Assembly: GCF_041051975.1 (NCBI RefSeq)
Contig: NZ_CP163435.1
Coordinates: 9,888,501-9,952,500, forward strand
DNA: 64,000 nt
From: Streptomyces sp. R21
Lineage (GTDB): Bacteria; Actinomycetota; Actinomycetes; Streptomycetales; Streptomycetaceae
Direction of reading: 5' to 3'
Shown here: positions 44,031-53,300 of the stretch, in pieces
How positions within the stretch are numbered: position 1 is the first letter of the stretch
How the letters are laid out: each line of letters begins with the position of its first letter
Made by a program: the position numbers and the translations under genes
The notes under the pieces: generated by a model
The model's database searches: none
Told to the model about the DNA's origin: nothing
Seen by the model: the letters and a program-made list of their open reading frames with translations, nothing else

Positions 44031-44624
44031 TTATGCCTGGGTGTCCCGCTGGCGGTAGCCGCTCGCGATGAGCGTGCGGAGCCTGTCGAGCGAATCCTCC
44101 TCGGTGCCGGTGCCCTTGATCCAGGCGATGGAGCAGGCCGCGAGGAACAAGTCGTGCCCCCGCACCGACGCGCGCACACGCCCCGCGAGCTGCGCGGCTT
44201 GAACGTACTGATCGGTGGCGGTGATGAGGATGTCGCAGGGAATCGTGAGCGGGTTGTCCGGCTCCTGCGCCCGGGCCGCGGCCATGAGCGGGTCCGGCAG
44301 CCCGCTGAAGGCGCTGAAGTACTCCTCCATCGCCCGCAGCCATTGTTCCAGCGCCTCGGCGGGGTCGCCGAGCTGATCGATGTCCGCCTGGCGGGCCACC
44401 AGTTCTTCGGAGCGCGTCTGCAGCACAGCCGCCAGCAGCGCCTCCCGGGTGGGGAAGTGCCGGTACAGGGTGGCGGGCCCGACGCCCGCCTCCTTGGCCA
44501 CCGCCTCGAGGGAGGTGCCGACCCCGTGCTGCAGGAAGTGGCGCTGCGCGGTCTCCAGGAGGGCCACGCGGTTGCGCTGGACGTCCGCGCGGGGCTTGCG
44601 TCCCCGCAGTTCACCGGCGCTCAT
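44031..44624 (-). CDS. TetR-family regulator
   Basis: A 197-residue regulator. The N-terminal HTH reads RVALLETAQRHFLQHGVGTS, LEAVAKEAGVGPATLYRHFP, TREALLAAVL. The C-terminal half is helical, ending LDRLRTLIASGYRQRD. A long, nearly perfect inverted repeat lies 40 bases upstream and is its likely operator. Upstream member of a unit with the F420-reductase-like gene. Confidence 0.9.
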   Translation of the reverse strand: MSAGELRGRKPRADVQRNRVALLETAQRHFLQHGVGTSLEAVAKEAGVGPATLYRHFPTREALLAAVLQTRSEELVARQADIDQLGDPAEALEQWLRAMEEYFSAFSGLPDPLMAAARAQEPDNPLTIPCDILITATDQYVQAAQLAGRVRASVRGHDLFLAACSIAWIKGTGTEEDSLDRLRTLIASGYRQRDTQA

Positions 44625-44664
44625 ACGCCCTCCTGCCTGCCGTGATCGTACGGCCGCATCAAAA

Positions 44665-44713
44665 CGGATGCTGCCTCCGTATGTATTCGAGAGTAAAACG
44701 GAGGCGGCATCCG
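44665..44713 (-). promoter_or_regulatory. long inverted repeat upstream of TetR gene
   Basis: CGGATGCTGCCTCCGT (44665-44680) and ACGGAGGCGGCATCCG (44698-44713) match at 15 of 16 arm positions around a 17-base AT-rich centre. This fits a TetR operator covering the promoter. Confidence 0.65.
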
Positions 44714-44873
44714 GTCAAACGGGCGGCCCGACTGCGCAGCCCGGACGGCGCAGGGGGCTGCCGTGTCTGGCCGTAGAGCGCAGGGCACAAGCCGTGCGGG
44801 CTGCACCATTCCACGGTGCACTTGTCCGGCCCCTCCTGCGCCGAGCCTGGCCCGTCCCCCCGGGGCCAGGACA

Positions 44874-45713
44874 TCAGGGGGTGAGCTGCTGGTGCCCGAC
44901 GACGGAGAGCAGTTCCAGCTTGCTGTGGCTCTCCGTGCCGGGGCGAGTGGTCAGGACCACCAGAGTCTGGGCGTGGTTCTCGGTGAACAGGACCTGGGCG
45001 TCGACGTCGATGCGGCCGAGTTCGGGATGGAGGATGGTCTTGCAGCCGTCGTAGCTTCGGGCTACCTCCTGAAGTTCCCACATGCGGACGAACTCAGGGC
45101 TGTGCTCCTGGAGTTCGGCGAGGATCCGGGCGGCTCGTGGGGTGTCGCTGCCGGCTGTGAGCGCCGCCCGCAGGCGGGCTGCCTGGGCGCGGCCGTGGCG
45201 CTCGCGGCTCTCCTCGGGAACCATCAGACGTTCGGCCGGGTCCATGAACCAGCGGTAGTAGGCGCTGCGGGCCAGACCGGTGTGGCGGGTCTGGTCGCCG
45301 AGCAGCGCGACGGCCAAGGGGTTCATCGCGAGGGTGTCGACCAGATCGGTCTGCACCAGGGCCGGCGAGTCGTCCAGACGGTCCAGGACCCGCATCAGCG
45401 TCGGGCTGACGTGCTCGGAGCGGTGGAAGCGGGCCGGGGCGTTGTGGCCGATGAGGACGAAGAGATGGTCGCGTTCGTCCAGGGTCAGCCGCAGCGCCCG
45501 GGCGAGAGCCGTGGTGATCTGGACCGAGGGCTGCGGAGCACGTTGCTGTTCCAGCCGGGCGTAGTAGTCGGTGGACATGCCGGCGAGCTGCGCGACCTCC
45601 TCGCGGCGCAGCCCCTGCGTACGCCTGCGCGCCCCCTCGACCAGCCCGACGTCGCGAGGCCGCAGCGTCTCACGCCGGTAGCGCAGGAATTCCGCCAGTT
45701 CCTTCTTGTCCAT
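44874..45713 (-). CDS. MmyB-type XRE regulator
   Basis: A 279-residue regulator common in Streptomyces. Residues 5-70 are an XRE HTH (FLRYRRETLRPRDVGLVEGA, GLRREEVAQLAGMSTDYYAR, LEQQRAPQPSVQ), the rest an MmyB-like ligand-binding domain (ALVQTDLVDTLAMNPLAVAL, YYRWFMDPAERLMVPEESRE, and GTKTxxHPELG-like YDGCKTILHPELGRIDVD). Start at 45713 (MDKKELAEF). Such regulators often sit divergent to an SDR gene; here the SDR gene lies 510 bases upstream on the same strand. Confidence 0.9.
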   Translation of the reverse strand: MDKKELAEFLRYRRETLRPRDVGLVEGARRRTQGLRREEVAQLAGMSTDYYARLEQQRAPQPSVQITTALARALRLTLDERDHLFVLIGHNAPARFHRSEHVSPTLMRVLDRLDDSPALVQTDLVDTLAMNPLAVALLGDQTRHTGLARSAYYRWFMDPAERLMVPEESRERHGRAQAARLRAALTAGSDTPRAARILAELQEHSPEFVRMWELQEVARSYDGCKTILHPELGRIDVDAQVLFTENHAQTLVVLTTRPGTESHSKLELLSVVGHQQLTP

Positions 45714-46222
45714 GCCTCCATCCTCGCCGTATCCCGCCCGGCTATCCAGAGACCGCCGATCCATGGCTGAGCCCTCCTCTCCCACCACCGCGAAGCCGCC
45801 CGTACGGCCGACACTGAGATTGCTCCCAGAGAGATGATCCGAGGATCACTTGACCTGCATGAACCGCTGGGTACTTCGCCGGCCCTCGGCGGTGCGCCGC
45901 AGGCCGTCGGCGGGGAAGACGGCCTGCGGCGACGGCCCCGTCGACGACGCCCGACGCTTTGGACCGGCCCCGGGCCTCGTCACCCGGCCCGACCGAGACG
46001 ACGATGTTCGTGGTGTGACGGGCGCTCCCGTGCCTCTCGGTACTCAGGACGGAGCCGGTCGCTCCAGTCCGACGACCGAGGTGCGGCCGAAGACGCTTCC
46101 TTACCGTTCCGTGCCCTTCGGTGAGGACCACCCCGAGGCGGTCCAGCTCGAGTTCGTCCATGATGCAGCCCAACAGGACCTGCCCCGCGTGCTGTTGTTC
46201 CGCGTCGGTCACTACAGGCCGG
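45714..46222. other. no supported gene
   Basis: A plus-strand frame (45850-46233) ends LEFVHDAAQQDLPRVLLFRV but has no family resemblance. The region probably contains the promoter of the XRE gene. Confidence 0.4.
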
Positions 46223-46972
46223 TCAGCTGCTGACGATCATGGCGAGGACATCGTCGTAGGAGCCGGTGGCCACCGCGTCGCGTATGAACCTGGCGCGCTC
46301 GACGACAAGTTCCTTCGCGTCGGGCTTCTCGCGCAGCAGGTCGAGGGTCTCGGCGAGGAAGTCGTCCAACGGCATGGATTGGTCGTTGTCCTGTTGGCCC
46401 AGCAGGGTCGTGCGCACGCCCGGCGGGACCACCTCGATCACCTGGACGCCGGCGTCGGCACCGGCGAGCTGGATGCGCAGGCTCTCGGAGAAGGAGTGCA
46501 GCGCGGCCTTGGTCGCGCTGTAGGTCGGGGTGATCGGGAACGGTACGAACGCCAGCGCGGAGGTGACGTTCATGACGACCGCGTCGTCCTTGCCCGCGAG
46601 CAGGGGCAGGAAGGCATACGTCATCCGGATCGTGCCGAGCAGGTTGACCGTGACGTGGTCCTCGGCGACCTGGAGGTCGGCCGGGTCGAGGAGGTTCTCC
46701 CGCAGCATGATGCCGGCGTTGTTGACCAGGACGTTCAGCCCCGGGTGGCTCGCCGCCACGGTCTCGCGGGCCCGGGCGATCGAGTCGGGGTCCGCGACAT
46801 CGAGGACGAGCGCGTCGATGCCCGGATGCTCAGCCGTGATCTCGTCGAGGAGTTCCTTGCGGCGGCCGGCGACGATCACCTTGTTGCCGGCTTCGTGCAG
46901 GCGCAGGGCAAGACCGAGGCCGATGCCCGAGGTTCCGCCGGTGATCAGGACCGTGTTGCCGGTGATCTTCAT
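46223..46972 (-). CDS. short-chain dehydrogenase (DltE-like SDR)
   Basis: A 249-residue SDR. TGGTSGIGLGLALRLHEAG is the nucleotide-binding motif, NVLVNNAGIMLRENL the NNAG motif, then VMNVTSALAFVPFPITPTYS and YSATKAALHSFSESLR with the catalytic Tyr-x-x-x-Lys. VQVIEVVPPGVRTTLLGQQ follows. ATG 46972 is chosen; an extra 66 codons upstream are featureless. Substrate unknown. Confidence 0.9.
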   Translation of the reverse strand: MKITGNTVLITGGTSGIGLGLALRLHEAGNKVIVAGRRKELLDEITAEHPGIDALVLDVADPDSIARARETVAASHPGLNVLVNNAGIMLRENLLDPADLQVAEDHVTVNLLGTIRMTYAFLPLLAGKDDAVVMNVTSALAFVPFPITPTYSATKAALHSFSESLRIQLAGADAGVQVIEVVPPGVRTTLLGQQDNDQSMPLDDFLAETLDLLREKPDAKELVVERARFIRDAVATGSYDDVLAMIVSS

Positions 46973-47732
46973 GGGGGTCTTGCTCCTTCGGTACGGCGGG
47001 CCGGTGAGCGCCCGCAGCCTCGACCGTAGAGGCGCCCACGCAGGGGCGGGAGAGGAAGGTTTATCCATGGATTGGCGGTCTCTGCCTGGTGAAGTGGCCC
47101 CACCCAGCGGATCCGGCCCTGGCCGGGTCTTGCCCATCTGGCGAGTGCACGCGTCCCCTGTCGAACGCACCCCTCTTTCCTGCCGCGGCCGGGCGTACGG
47201 CCTTCCCTGCCCAGCCGTGTCTCGGAGGAGAACAGCGCGAGCAGCTCTGGCGGCCTACGGCAGCGGGGAGTTCGAGGCCGCGCAGCACGCCGTACGAGCC
47301 GGGCTGAACCACCGCCTCGCCGACGCGGACCGCCCGGACATCACGATCGGCGACCGTCGGCCGGCCATGGCGCAGGCCGCACGGGCCCGCCAGCGCAGCA
47401 CCCTGGCCACCCCTACCCCGTCGACCCGGTTGCCGCCCGGGCAGGCTGACCACCCACGGCCACGGGTGCAGCATGCAGCCGGGTGTAGGTGTGCGGGCTC
47501 ATGGGCTTGCCCTTCGCGATCACGATGTAGTGCGCGCCCCGGCCCAGGAGGTAGCCAATGCCGTTGTCAGCGAAGTGCACGAGGACGTCGTGGACATCTA
47601 CCGCGTCTGGCGGGAACGCAATGGTGGTGAGTGCCGGGTGGCGGGCGCCCCGACAGCCTGACCCTGCGACGAACCACCGCTAGAGTCGCCCGGTGACCGC
47701 GGACGGCAAGGACGTCGAGATGAGGAGCCTGG
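46973..47732. other. region with a minus-strand transposase-like remnant
   Basis: On the minus strand at about 47480-47640 an uninterrupted stretch reads VHDVLVHFADNGIGYLLGRG then AHYIVIAKGKPMSPHTYTRL, resembling the ISAs1-type transposase core (HYIVIAKGNQ). No start or end is preserved. The rest has no supported gene. Confidence 0.4.
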
Positions 47733-48695
47733 ATGATGGACCTGGAGCTTCGGCATCTACGGACCTTGTGTGCGATCGCCGACGCCGGGAGTCTGGGGCG
47801 GGCCGCGGCACTCCTGAAGTACTCGCAGCCGGCCATGAGCACCCAACTGCGGCGGATCGAGCGGCTCTTCGGTGAGGACCTGTTCGTGCGTACGGCGTCG
47901 GGAGTCGAGCCGACGCAGTATGGCCTGGAGGTCCTGACGCAGGCGCGCGACATTCTGGCCCGTGCGGATGCCATCAGGCGCCGTCCGGCGGGGGACGGCG
48001 TCGGGGCACCCCGGGTGCTGCGCCTTGCGGCGACCAACTCGCCCGTCCTGTCCGGCATGGTCGTCCGCATACGCACCCGGAGGCCTGATCTCACGTTCAC
48101 GGTGAGCAGCGTCTACCCGTCGTCGGAGATTGTGGAGCACTTGGAGAAGGGCGAGCTGGACGCCGCGATCGCCGCGGACTACCCCGGAATGGAGTTGCGC
48201 CACTCCGAGGCCGTGGCGCATCGCGAGATCGTCAACGAACCCGCATTCGTGGCCTTGCCCGCCGGTCACCGGCTCAAGCACCGCATGGAAGTTCCCCTCG
48301 CCGAACTGGCCGACGAGGCCTGGTTCCTGACCCCCGACGACGGTGCCGGCTGGCCGGGCGTGTTCTACGCGGCCTGTGCGGCCGCCGGGTTCAGGCCCGC
48401 GGCCGTCCATGAGTACCTCGGTGACCGCCTCCAGCTCCAGGACATGATCGCCGAGGGACTCGGCGTCTCCATCGTCCAGGCCACCACCCGGCCGAACCAG
48501 GGCGTGATCGTCAAACCGCTGACCGGCACGCCGCTGTGGACCCGCTATCTGCTCGCCTGGCGCCGCGACCACGTCACCGACGACATCACGGAGACACTGT
48601 TCAGCTCGGCGCACGCGTCTTACCGCGACCTCATCACGCGGTCGGCGCACTTCCAGGCGTGGGCCGCGCAGACATTCCATCTGCCGCGCCCCTAG
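47733..48695 (+). CDS. LysR-family regulator
   Basis: A 320-residue regulator. The N-terminal winged helix reads LELRHLRTLCAIADAGSLGR, AAALLKYSQPAMSTQLRRIE and GEDLFVRTASGVEPTQYGLE. The periplasmic-binding-like effector domain covers residues 90-300 (LRLAATNSPVLSGMVVRIRT, ELDAAIAADYPGMEL, MIAEGLGVSIVQATTRPNQG). Either of two adjacent ATG codons may start. It converges with the aminopeptidase gene. Target unknown. Confidence 0.9.
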   Translation: MMDLELRHLRTLCAIADAGSLGRAAALLKYSQPAMSTQLRRIERLFGEDLFVRTASGVEPTQYGLEVLTQARDILARADAIRRRPAGDGVGAPRVLRLAATNSPVLSGMVVRIRTRRPDLTFTVSSVYPSSEIVEHLEKGELDAAIAADYPGMELRHSEAVAHREIVNEPAFVALPAGHRLKHRMEVPLAELADEAWFLTPDDGAGWPGVFYAACAAAGFRPAAVHEYLGDRLQLQDMIAEGLGVSIVQATTRPNQGVIVKPLTGTPLWTRYLLAWRRDHVTDDITETLFSSAHASYRDLITRSAHFQAWAAQTFHLPRP

Positions 48696-48734
48696 GGCCA
48701 GTTACCGCGGCGCCCGCCCCCTTCGGGAGCCAGG

Positions 48735-50168
48735 TCAGGCCAGCAGCTCGCCCATCCACGTCTCGATCGCCGACGCGGTGCGCGGCAGCGCCGACGACAT
48801 GAGGCGGGCGCCGTCCTCCGTGACGACCAGATCGTCCTCGATGCGCACGCCGACGCCGCGCAGCTCCGGCGGCAGCGTCAGGTCGTCCGGCTGGAGGTAC
48901 AGGCCCGGCTCGACGGTCAGGACGTGGCCCGCCTCCAGGACGCCGTCCAGGTACTGCTCGGCACGGGCCGCGGCGCAGTCGTGGACGTCCATGCCCAGCA
49001 TGTGGCCGCTGCTGCACCACGTGTAGCGGCGGAACAGACCGCTCCCGGGCTCAAGGGCCTCGTCCGGTGTCACCGGGAGCAGGCCCCAGGAGTGCAGCCC
49101 CTCCGCGATGACCCGCATCGCAGCGAGGTGGAAGTCACGAAAGCGCGCGCCCGGCCGGACCGCCGCGATACCGGCGTCCTGCGCCGCGAGCACGAGGTCG
49201 TAGAGGTCGCGCTGCGCGGCGGTGAAGGTGCCGCTCACCGGAAGGGTGCGCGTGATGTCGGCGGTGTAGAGCGTGTCCGACTCGACGCCGGCGTCGAGCA
49301 GGAGCAGGTCACCGCGATGGACCGGACCGTCGTTGGCGATCCAGTGCAGTACGCACGCGTGCGCTCCGGCGGCGGCGATTGTCTCGTAGCCGAGGCCGTT
49401 GCCCTCGAGGCGGGCGCGCAGGCCGAAGACGCCCTCGACCCAGCGTTCGCCGCGCGGATGGCGGACGGCCTCGGGAAGTGCGCGCACGACGTCGGTGAAT
49501 CCGGCCGCCGTGGCGTCCACCGCGATCTGCAGCTGCTCGACCTCCCACTCGTCCTTGACCAGGCGCATCTCGGACAGGAACGAGGCGAATTCGAGGTCGG
49601 CCTCCTCGCGGCCTGTGCCGTCGACGAGCGCGTCGATCTCCGGATCGACACCGCGCAGCAGGCGGGTCGGCCGCGCGCCGCTCAGCCGGGCGGGCACGTC
49701 GTCGAGGCCCTGGGTCGCCACGCCGAGCAGCGAAGAGGCCTCGTCGAGGGTGGCGCGGCGGCCGACCCAGATCTCGCCGTAGCGGCGGTCGCGGTAGAAC
49801 TCTCCGGTGTCGCGCGGGGATCGCGGGCGGACGTGCAGCACTGATTCGTGACCGGAGGCGGTCGGTTCGAGGATCAGGACGCTGTCCGGCTCGGTTCCGC
49901 CGGTCAGGTACGAGAACGCGGTGTGCGGCCGGAACCGGTAGTCGCAGTCGTTGCTGCGCACCTTGAGGACGCCTGAGGGAACGACGAGCCGTTCGCCGGG
50001 GAAGCGCGCGGACAGCCGGTCGCGCCGCTTGGCCGCCCACGGTGCGATCGACTGCGCGGGCGGGGCGGGTCGCGGCGAAGACTCCCAGTTCCCCAGGAGG
50101 AACTCGGCGAGCGCCGGGGAGACCGGAAGGTCGTGCGAACCGGTGTGGAGCGGCTTCTTCATCGTCAT
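48735..50168 (-). CDS. pepP: Xaa-Pro aminopeptidase (aminopeptidase P)
   Basis: A 477-residue M24B metallopeptidase. The N-terminal AMP_N domain includes VVPSGVLKVRSNDCDYRFRP and FSYLTGGTEPDSVLIL. The pita-bread catalytic domain includes LLLLDAGVESDTLYTADITR (two metal Asp), GHMLGMDVHDCAAA (metal His), HVLTVEPGLYLQPDD (Glu) and GVGVRIEDDLVVTEDG (Glu). It removes N-terminal residues before proline in peptides, in the cytoplasm. The start at 50168 has ATG at MTMKKPLHTGSHDLP; 35 extra upstream codons are poor. Confidence 0.9.
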   Translation of the reverse strand: MTMKKPLHTGSHDLPVSPALAEFLLGNWESSPRPAPPAQSIAPWAAKRRDRLSARFPGERLVVPSGVLKVRSNDCDYRFRPHTAFSYLTGGTEPDSVLILEPTASGHESVLHVRPRSPRDTGEFYRDRRYGEIWVGRRATLDEASSLLGVATQGLDDVPARLSGARPTRLLRGVDPEIDALVDGTGREEADLEFASFLSEMRLVKDEWEVEQLQIAVDATAAGFTDVVRALPEAVRHPRGERWVEGVFGLRARLEGNGLGYETIAAAGAHACVLHWIANDGPVHRGDLLLLDAGVESDTLYTADITRTLPVSGTFTAAQRDLYDLVLAAQDAGIAAVRPGARFRDFHLAAMRVIAEGLHSWGLLPVTPDEALEPGSGLFRRYTWCSSGHMLGMDVHDCAAARAEQYLDGVLEAGHVLTVEPGLYLQPDDLTLPPELRGVGVRIEDDLVVTEDGARLMSSALPRTASAIETWMGELLA

Positions 50169-50418
50169 GTCGGGATCGTAGGGAGCAGGGGGCCGCCCCG
50201 TCCCATACCGATTCTTGCGCCGCACGCATAACACGCGGCGGAGATCTGCTCGGCGTCCCGCTCTGAGCGTCAACTGCCGCTGCGGGCACGGATGTTATGG
50301 CCCGCCCCTCCCTTGTCGTATCCCTCAGTCCGTTGTCATTGGTCACTGTGAGTGGGACGTTCCCCCCACGCCTCGCCGATCGTGCTCGAAGCGCCCCCCA
50401 CTCCCGAAGGAGCATTTG

Positions 50419-52470
50419 ATGCGCCGTCGACCTGCCCTGCCCGGATTCCATCCCGGAAGTCCATCCAGATTCATGTCCAGACTCCTGGCCGTCAGCCTGG
50501 CGGTCAGCGCCCTGATAGCCGGCCTGCTGGCCGCGCCGGGCTTCGCAGCAGCCGGACCGAAGACCGCCACAACGGCTGCTCCCGCGGCCACCGCAGTGAC
50601 CAATCCCGGGCCGCGCGCGTTGTCGCCGCTCGGCGCGAACACCGGTGCGTCCGATCGAGCAGACGTCCAGCGCGGGCGACTGGCCGCCGCCCATGTCCGG
50701 CCGCTCAGCCCACAGTTGCCGCAAACCTCCTCGAAACATGCGGCAGCCGCATCGTGCACCCCGGCCGACTTCGGCAGCCGTACCGGATCCGAACTGGTCG
50801 CGTACATCCAGGCCTCGACCACCGACTGCATCAATACGCTGTTCGCCACCACCGGCACGGACGCCCGCAACGTTTTCCGCGAGGCGCAGATGGTGACCGT
50901 CGCCCATGCCTTCCGGGACGCGTCGCAGACCTACCCCGGCGACAACTCCACCCAGGTGTGGCAGCTCGTGCTGTTCCTGCGCGCCGGCTACTACGTGCAG
51001 TACAACGACTCGGCCGACGTCGGCGACTACGGCACGACCCTGGCCACGGCCACCGAATGCGGACTGGACGCGTTCACCGGCAACTCCCACTTCATGGACG
51101 TCAGTTCGGAGCACGGCGACGTCCTGGGCGACGTCATCGTCCTGACGGACAGCGCCAACGAGCAGGCTCGCTACCTGGACACGTACAAGCGAGTGCTGAA
51201 CGCCTACGACAGCTCCTACGACGCCTACTGGAGCATGGACACGGCCGTCAACGACGTCTTCACCCCGCTCTTCCGAGGCCACTTCAACCCCGCGTTCATC
51301 AGCGCAGTCACCGCCGACCCGAGCATCGTCGACACGCTGAACTCCTTCGCCCTGAACCACGTGTCGATGCTGAGCGGGACCTGGTACTTCATGGCCTCCA
51401 ACGCCGGAACCGAGACGGCGCGCTTCCTCGACACGGACGGGCTCCAGGACAAGGTGCGGCCGATGGTGAAGGGCCTGCTCGAAGCCTCCTCGATCACCGG
51501 CCCGACCGCTCCGCTGTGGGTCGGCGCCGCCGAGATGACCTCCGCGCACGACGCGGCCCAGTGCTCGTACTACGACACCTGCGACCTGACGTCCAAGCTC
51601 ACCGCGGCGGCACTCCCCACCACCTACAAGTGCGATGACGGGCACACTTTCCTGGCCCAGTCCCTGACCGACTCGGCGCTCGCCGAGGCCTGCAAGAGTG
51701 TGCAGGGACAGGACGCCTACTTCCACGGCATCGTCAAGGACAGCGGCCCGGTCGCCGACGACGTCAACACGAACATCCAGATCGTCGTCTTCGCGAGCCC
51801 CAGGGACTACCAGACGTACTCCGGCTGGATCTTCGGCAACAGCACCAACAACGGCGGTGAATACCTGGAGGGCAACCCCGCCGACCCCACCAACCAGGCC
51901 CGCTTCCTCGCGTACGTGAAGAGCGTGGGCGACGGCTTCCCGGCGGACATCTGGAACCTGAACCACGAGTACACCCACTACCTCGACGGCCGCTACGACA
52001 CGTACGGCGACTTCTCCGCGGGCCAGACGGTCCCGGACATCTGGTGGATCGAGGGCCTCGCCGAGTACGTCTCGTACAGTTACCGGGGCGTGCCCGACAC
52101 CGAGGCGCTCTCCGATGCCGGGAAGCACACCTACGCCCTGAGCACCCTGTGGCAGAGCACGTACGCCAACTCCGACCTGACCCGCACGTACCCGTGGGGC
52201 TACCTGGCCGTCCGCTACATGATCGAGAACCATCCGGATGATGTGCAGGCCATGCTCACCAAGTTCCGCACCGGCGACTACGCCGGAGCCTATGCCGTCT
52301 ACAACACCGACATCGGCACCCGCTACGACGCGGACTTCGCCGTCTGGCTCGACACCTGCGCGGCCGGCGCCTGCCCTTTCCCTTCCCCTGTCACCCCGCG
52401 GCCGGACAAGGCGGCGGGGTGTCACGCATGCCGGACGTTCCACTCGCGCCACTCCTCCGAGGCGGTCTGA
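50419..52470 (+). CDS. secreted M9-family collagenase, C-terminal domains absent
   Basis: A 683-residue exported metalloprotease; GAAGGAG precedes the ATG at 50419. A Sec signal (RFMSRLLAVSLAVSALIAGL then AAPGFAAAGP) leads to a pro-region. The M9 activator and peptidase domains follow, with NLNHEYTHYLDGRYDTYG (HEYTH zinc site) and WWIEGLAEYVSYSYRG with the third ligand Glu. Streptomyces relatives normally continue with PKD and pre-peptidase C-terminal domains after DFAVWLDTCAAGAC; here only about 30 unrelated residues follow, and a terminator-like hairpin (52392-52421) lies inside the frame, so the natural stop may have been lost or the domains deleted. It degrades collagen-like proteins outside the cell. 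Confidence 0.85.
   Translation: MRRRPALPGFHPGSPSRFMSRLLAVSLAVSALIAGLLAAPGFAAAGPKTATTAAPAATAVTNPGPRALSPLGANTGASDRADVQRGRLAAAHVRPLSPQLPQTSSKHAAAASCTPADFGSRTGSELVAYIQASTTDCINTLFATTGTDARNVFREAQMVTVAHAFRDASQTYPGDNSTQVWQLVLFLRAGYYVQYNDSADVGDYGTTLATATECGLDAFTGNSHFMDVSSEHGDVLGDVIVLTDSANEQARYLDTYKRVLNAYDSSYDAYWSMDTAVNDVFTPLFRGHFNPAFISAVTADPSIVDTLNSFALNHVSMLSGTWYFMASNAGTETARFLDTDGLQDKVRPMVKGLLEASSITGPTAPLWVGAAEMTSAHDAAQCSYYDTCDLTSKLTAAALPTTYKCDDGHTFLAQSLTDSALAEACKSVQGQDAYFHGIVKDSGPVADDVNTNIQIVVFASPRDYQTYSGWIFGNSTNNGGEYLEGNPADPTNQARFLAYVKSVGDGFPADIWNLNHEYTHYLDGRYDTYGDFSAGQTVPDIWWIEGLAEYVSYSYRGVPDTEALSDAGKHTYALSTLWQSTYANSDLTRTYPWGYLAVRYMIENHPDDVQAMLTKFRTGDYAGAYAVYNTDIGTRYDADFAVWLDTCAAGACPFPSPVTPRPDKAAGCHACRTFHSRHSSEAV
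52392..52421 (+). terminator. hairpin inside the collagenase 3' end
   Basis: CACCCCGC (52392-52399) pairs with GCGGGGTG (52414-52421). It lies upstream of the annotated stop (52470), unusual for a terminator and a hint that the true coding end was earlier. Confidence 0.5.
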
Positions 52471-52562
52471 CCGCGCTTCCGGATGCTGTTGGGTGCGAGG
52501 TCGGGGCCGCGCGCTCGTCGAGTGTGGGACCGTGGCTCACCGTGCGCCGCTACGCTCGCCTC

Positions 52563-53300
52563 GTGAGCGAGATCGTGGTGGTACGAGATGGCTCTGGGCC
52601 GGAGGTCCTGCTTGTGCATGGCGGTGCAGGCCCGCGGACGACGTGGGGCCCTGTCGCTCCGTTGGCCGACCGGTGGACGCTGGCATACGTCCATCGCCGT
52701 GGCTATCCGCCGAGCCCACCACCGCAGGAGCGTCAGGACTTCGCGGTGGACGCCCTGGATCTGGCACCGCTGCTCGTCGGCCGCCCGCACGTTGTCGCCC
52801 ACTCCTACGGCGTCCTCGGGACGTTGATCGCAGCCGCTGCCGCGCCGGGCAGCGTGCGCTCACTCACTCTGATCGAGCCGCCGCTCAACTACCTTGTCCC
52901 CGACGATCCCGAGGTGGCACGGCTCGAGCGCCTCGGCGATACGGTCCTCGCCCACGGAATGGATACGGCCCCGACCGAACTGCGCGAGTTCCTTCAACTC
53001 ACGGGTGCGCCCATCGAAGACGGCCCGCTCCCGGAGGGCGTGGTCGCCGGCGTTCGACGGGCGCACGGTGGCCGGCCGACCAGCGAGGCGCGCCCACAGC
53101 TCGACGCGATCCGTAATGCTGGCATCCCGGTGCTCGTCACGTCCGGAGACCACGCGACCGCGTTCGAGCGGATCTGCGACGCCCTGGCGGATGCGCTCAG
53201 CGGCGAGCGCAGCGTGCATCCGGGCGCAGGTCACTTCGTCGCCGCAGCACCGGGCTTCGCCGAACGGCTTGAGACCTTCCTGTGCAAGAACGTCGCGTGA
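52563..53300 (+). CDS. alpha/beta hydrolase
   Basis: A 245-residue hydrolase from GTG 52563 (the frame to 52419 overlaps the collagenase tail and is not preferred). Motifs: VLLVHGGAGPRTTWGPVAPL, HVVAHSYGVLGTLIAAAA with nucleophile Ser in AHSYG, VLVTSGDHATAFERICDAL with acid Asp, and HPGAGHFVAAAPGFAERLET with His. The substrate is unknown. A soluble cytoplasmic enzyme. Confidence 0.85.
   Translation: MSEIVVVRDGSGPEVLLVHGGAGPRTTWGPVAPLADRWTLAYVHRRGYPPSPPPQERQDFAVDALDLAPLLVGRPHVVAHSYGVLGTLIAAAAAPGSVRSLTLIEPPLNYLVPDDPEVARLERLGDTVLAHGMDTAPTELREFLQLTGAPIEDGPLPEGVVAGVRRAHGGRPTSEARPQLDAIRNAGIPVLVTSGDHATAFERICDALADALSGERSVHPGAGHFVAAAPGFAERLETFLCKNVA

Noticed and set aside
45850..46233. Plus-strand 127-codon frame
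   Set aside because: No family resemblance; the region is better read as intergenic DNA.
49309..52452. 1047-codon minus-strand open frame opposite the collagenase
   Set aside because: High-GC antisense artefact: composition is repetitive Val/Gly/Arg with no domain, and the plus strand encodes a clear collagenase.
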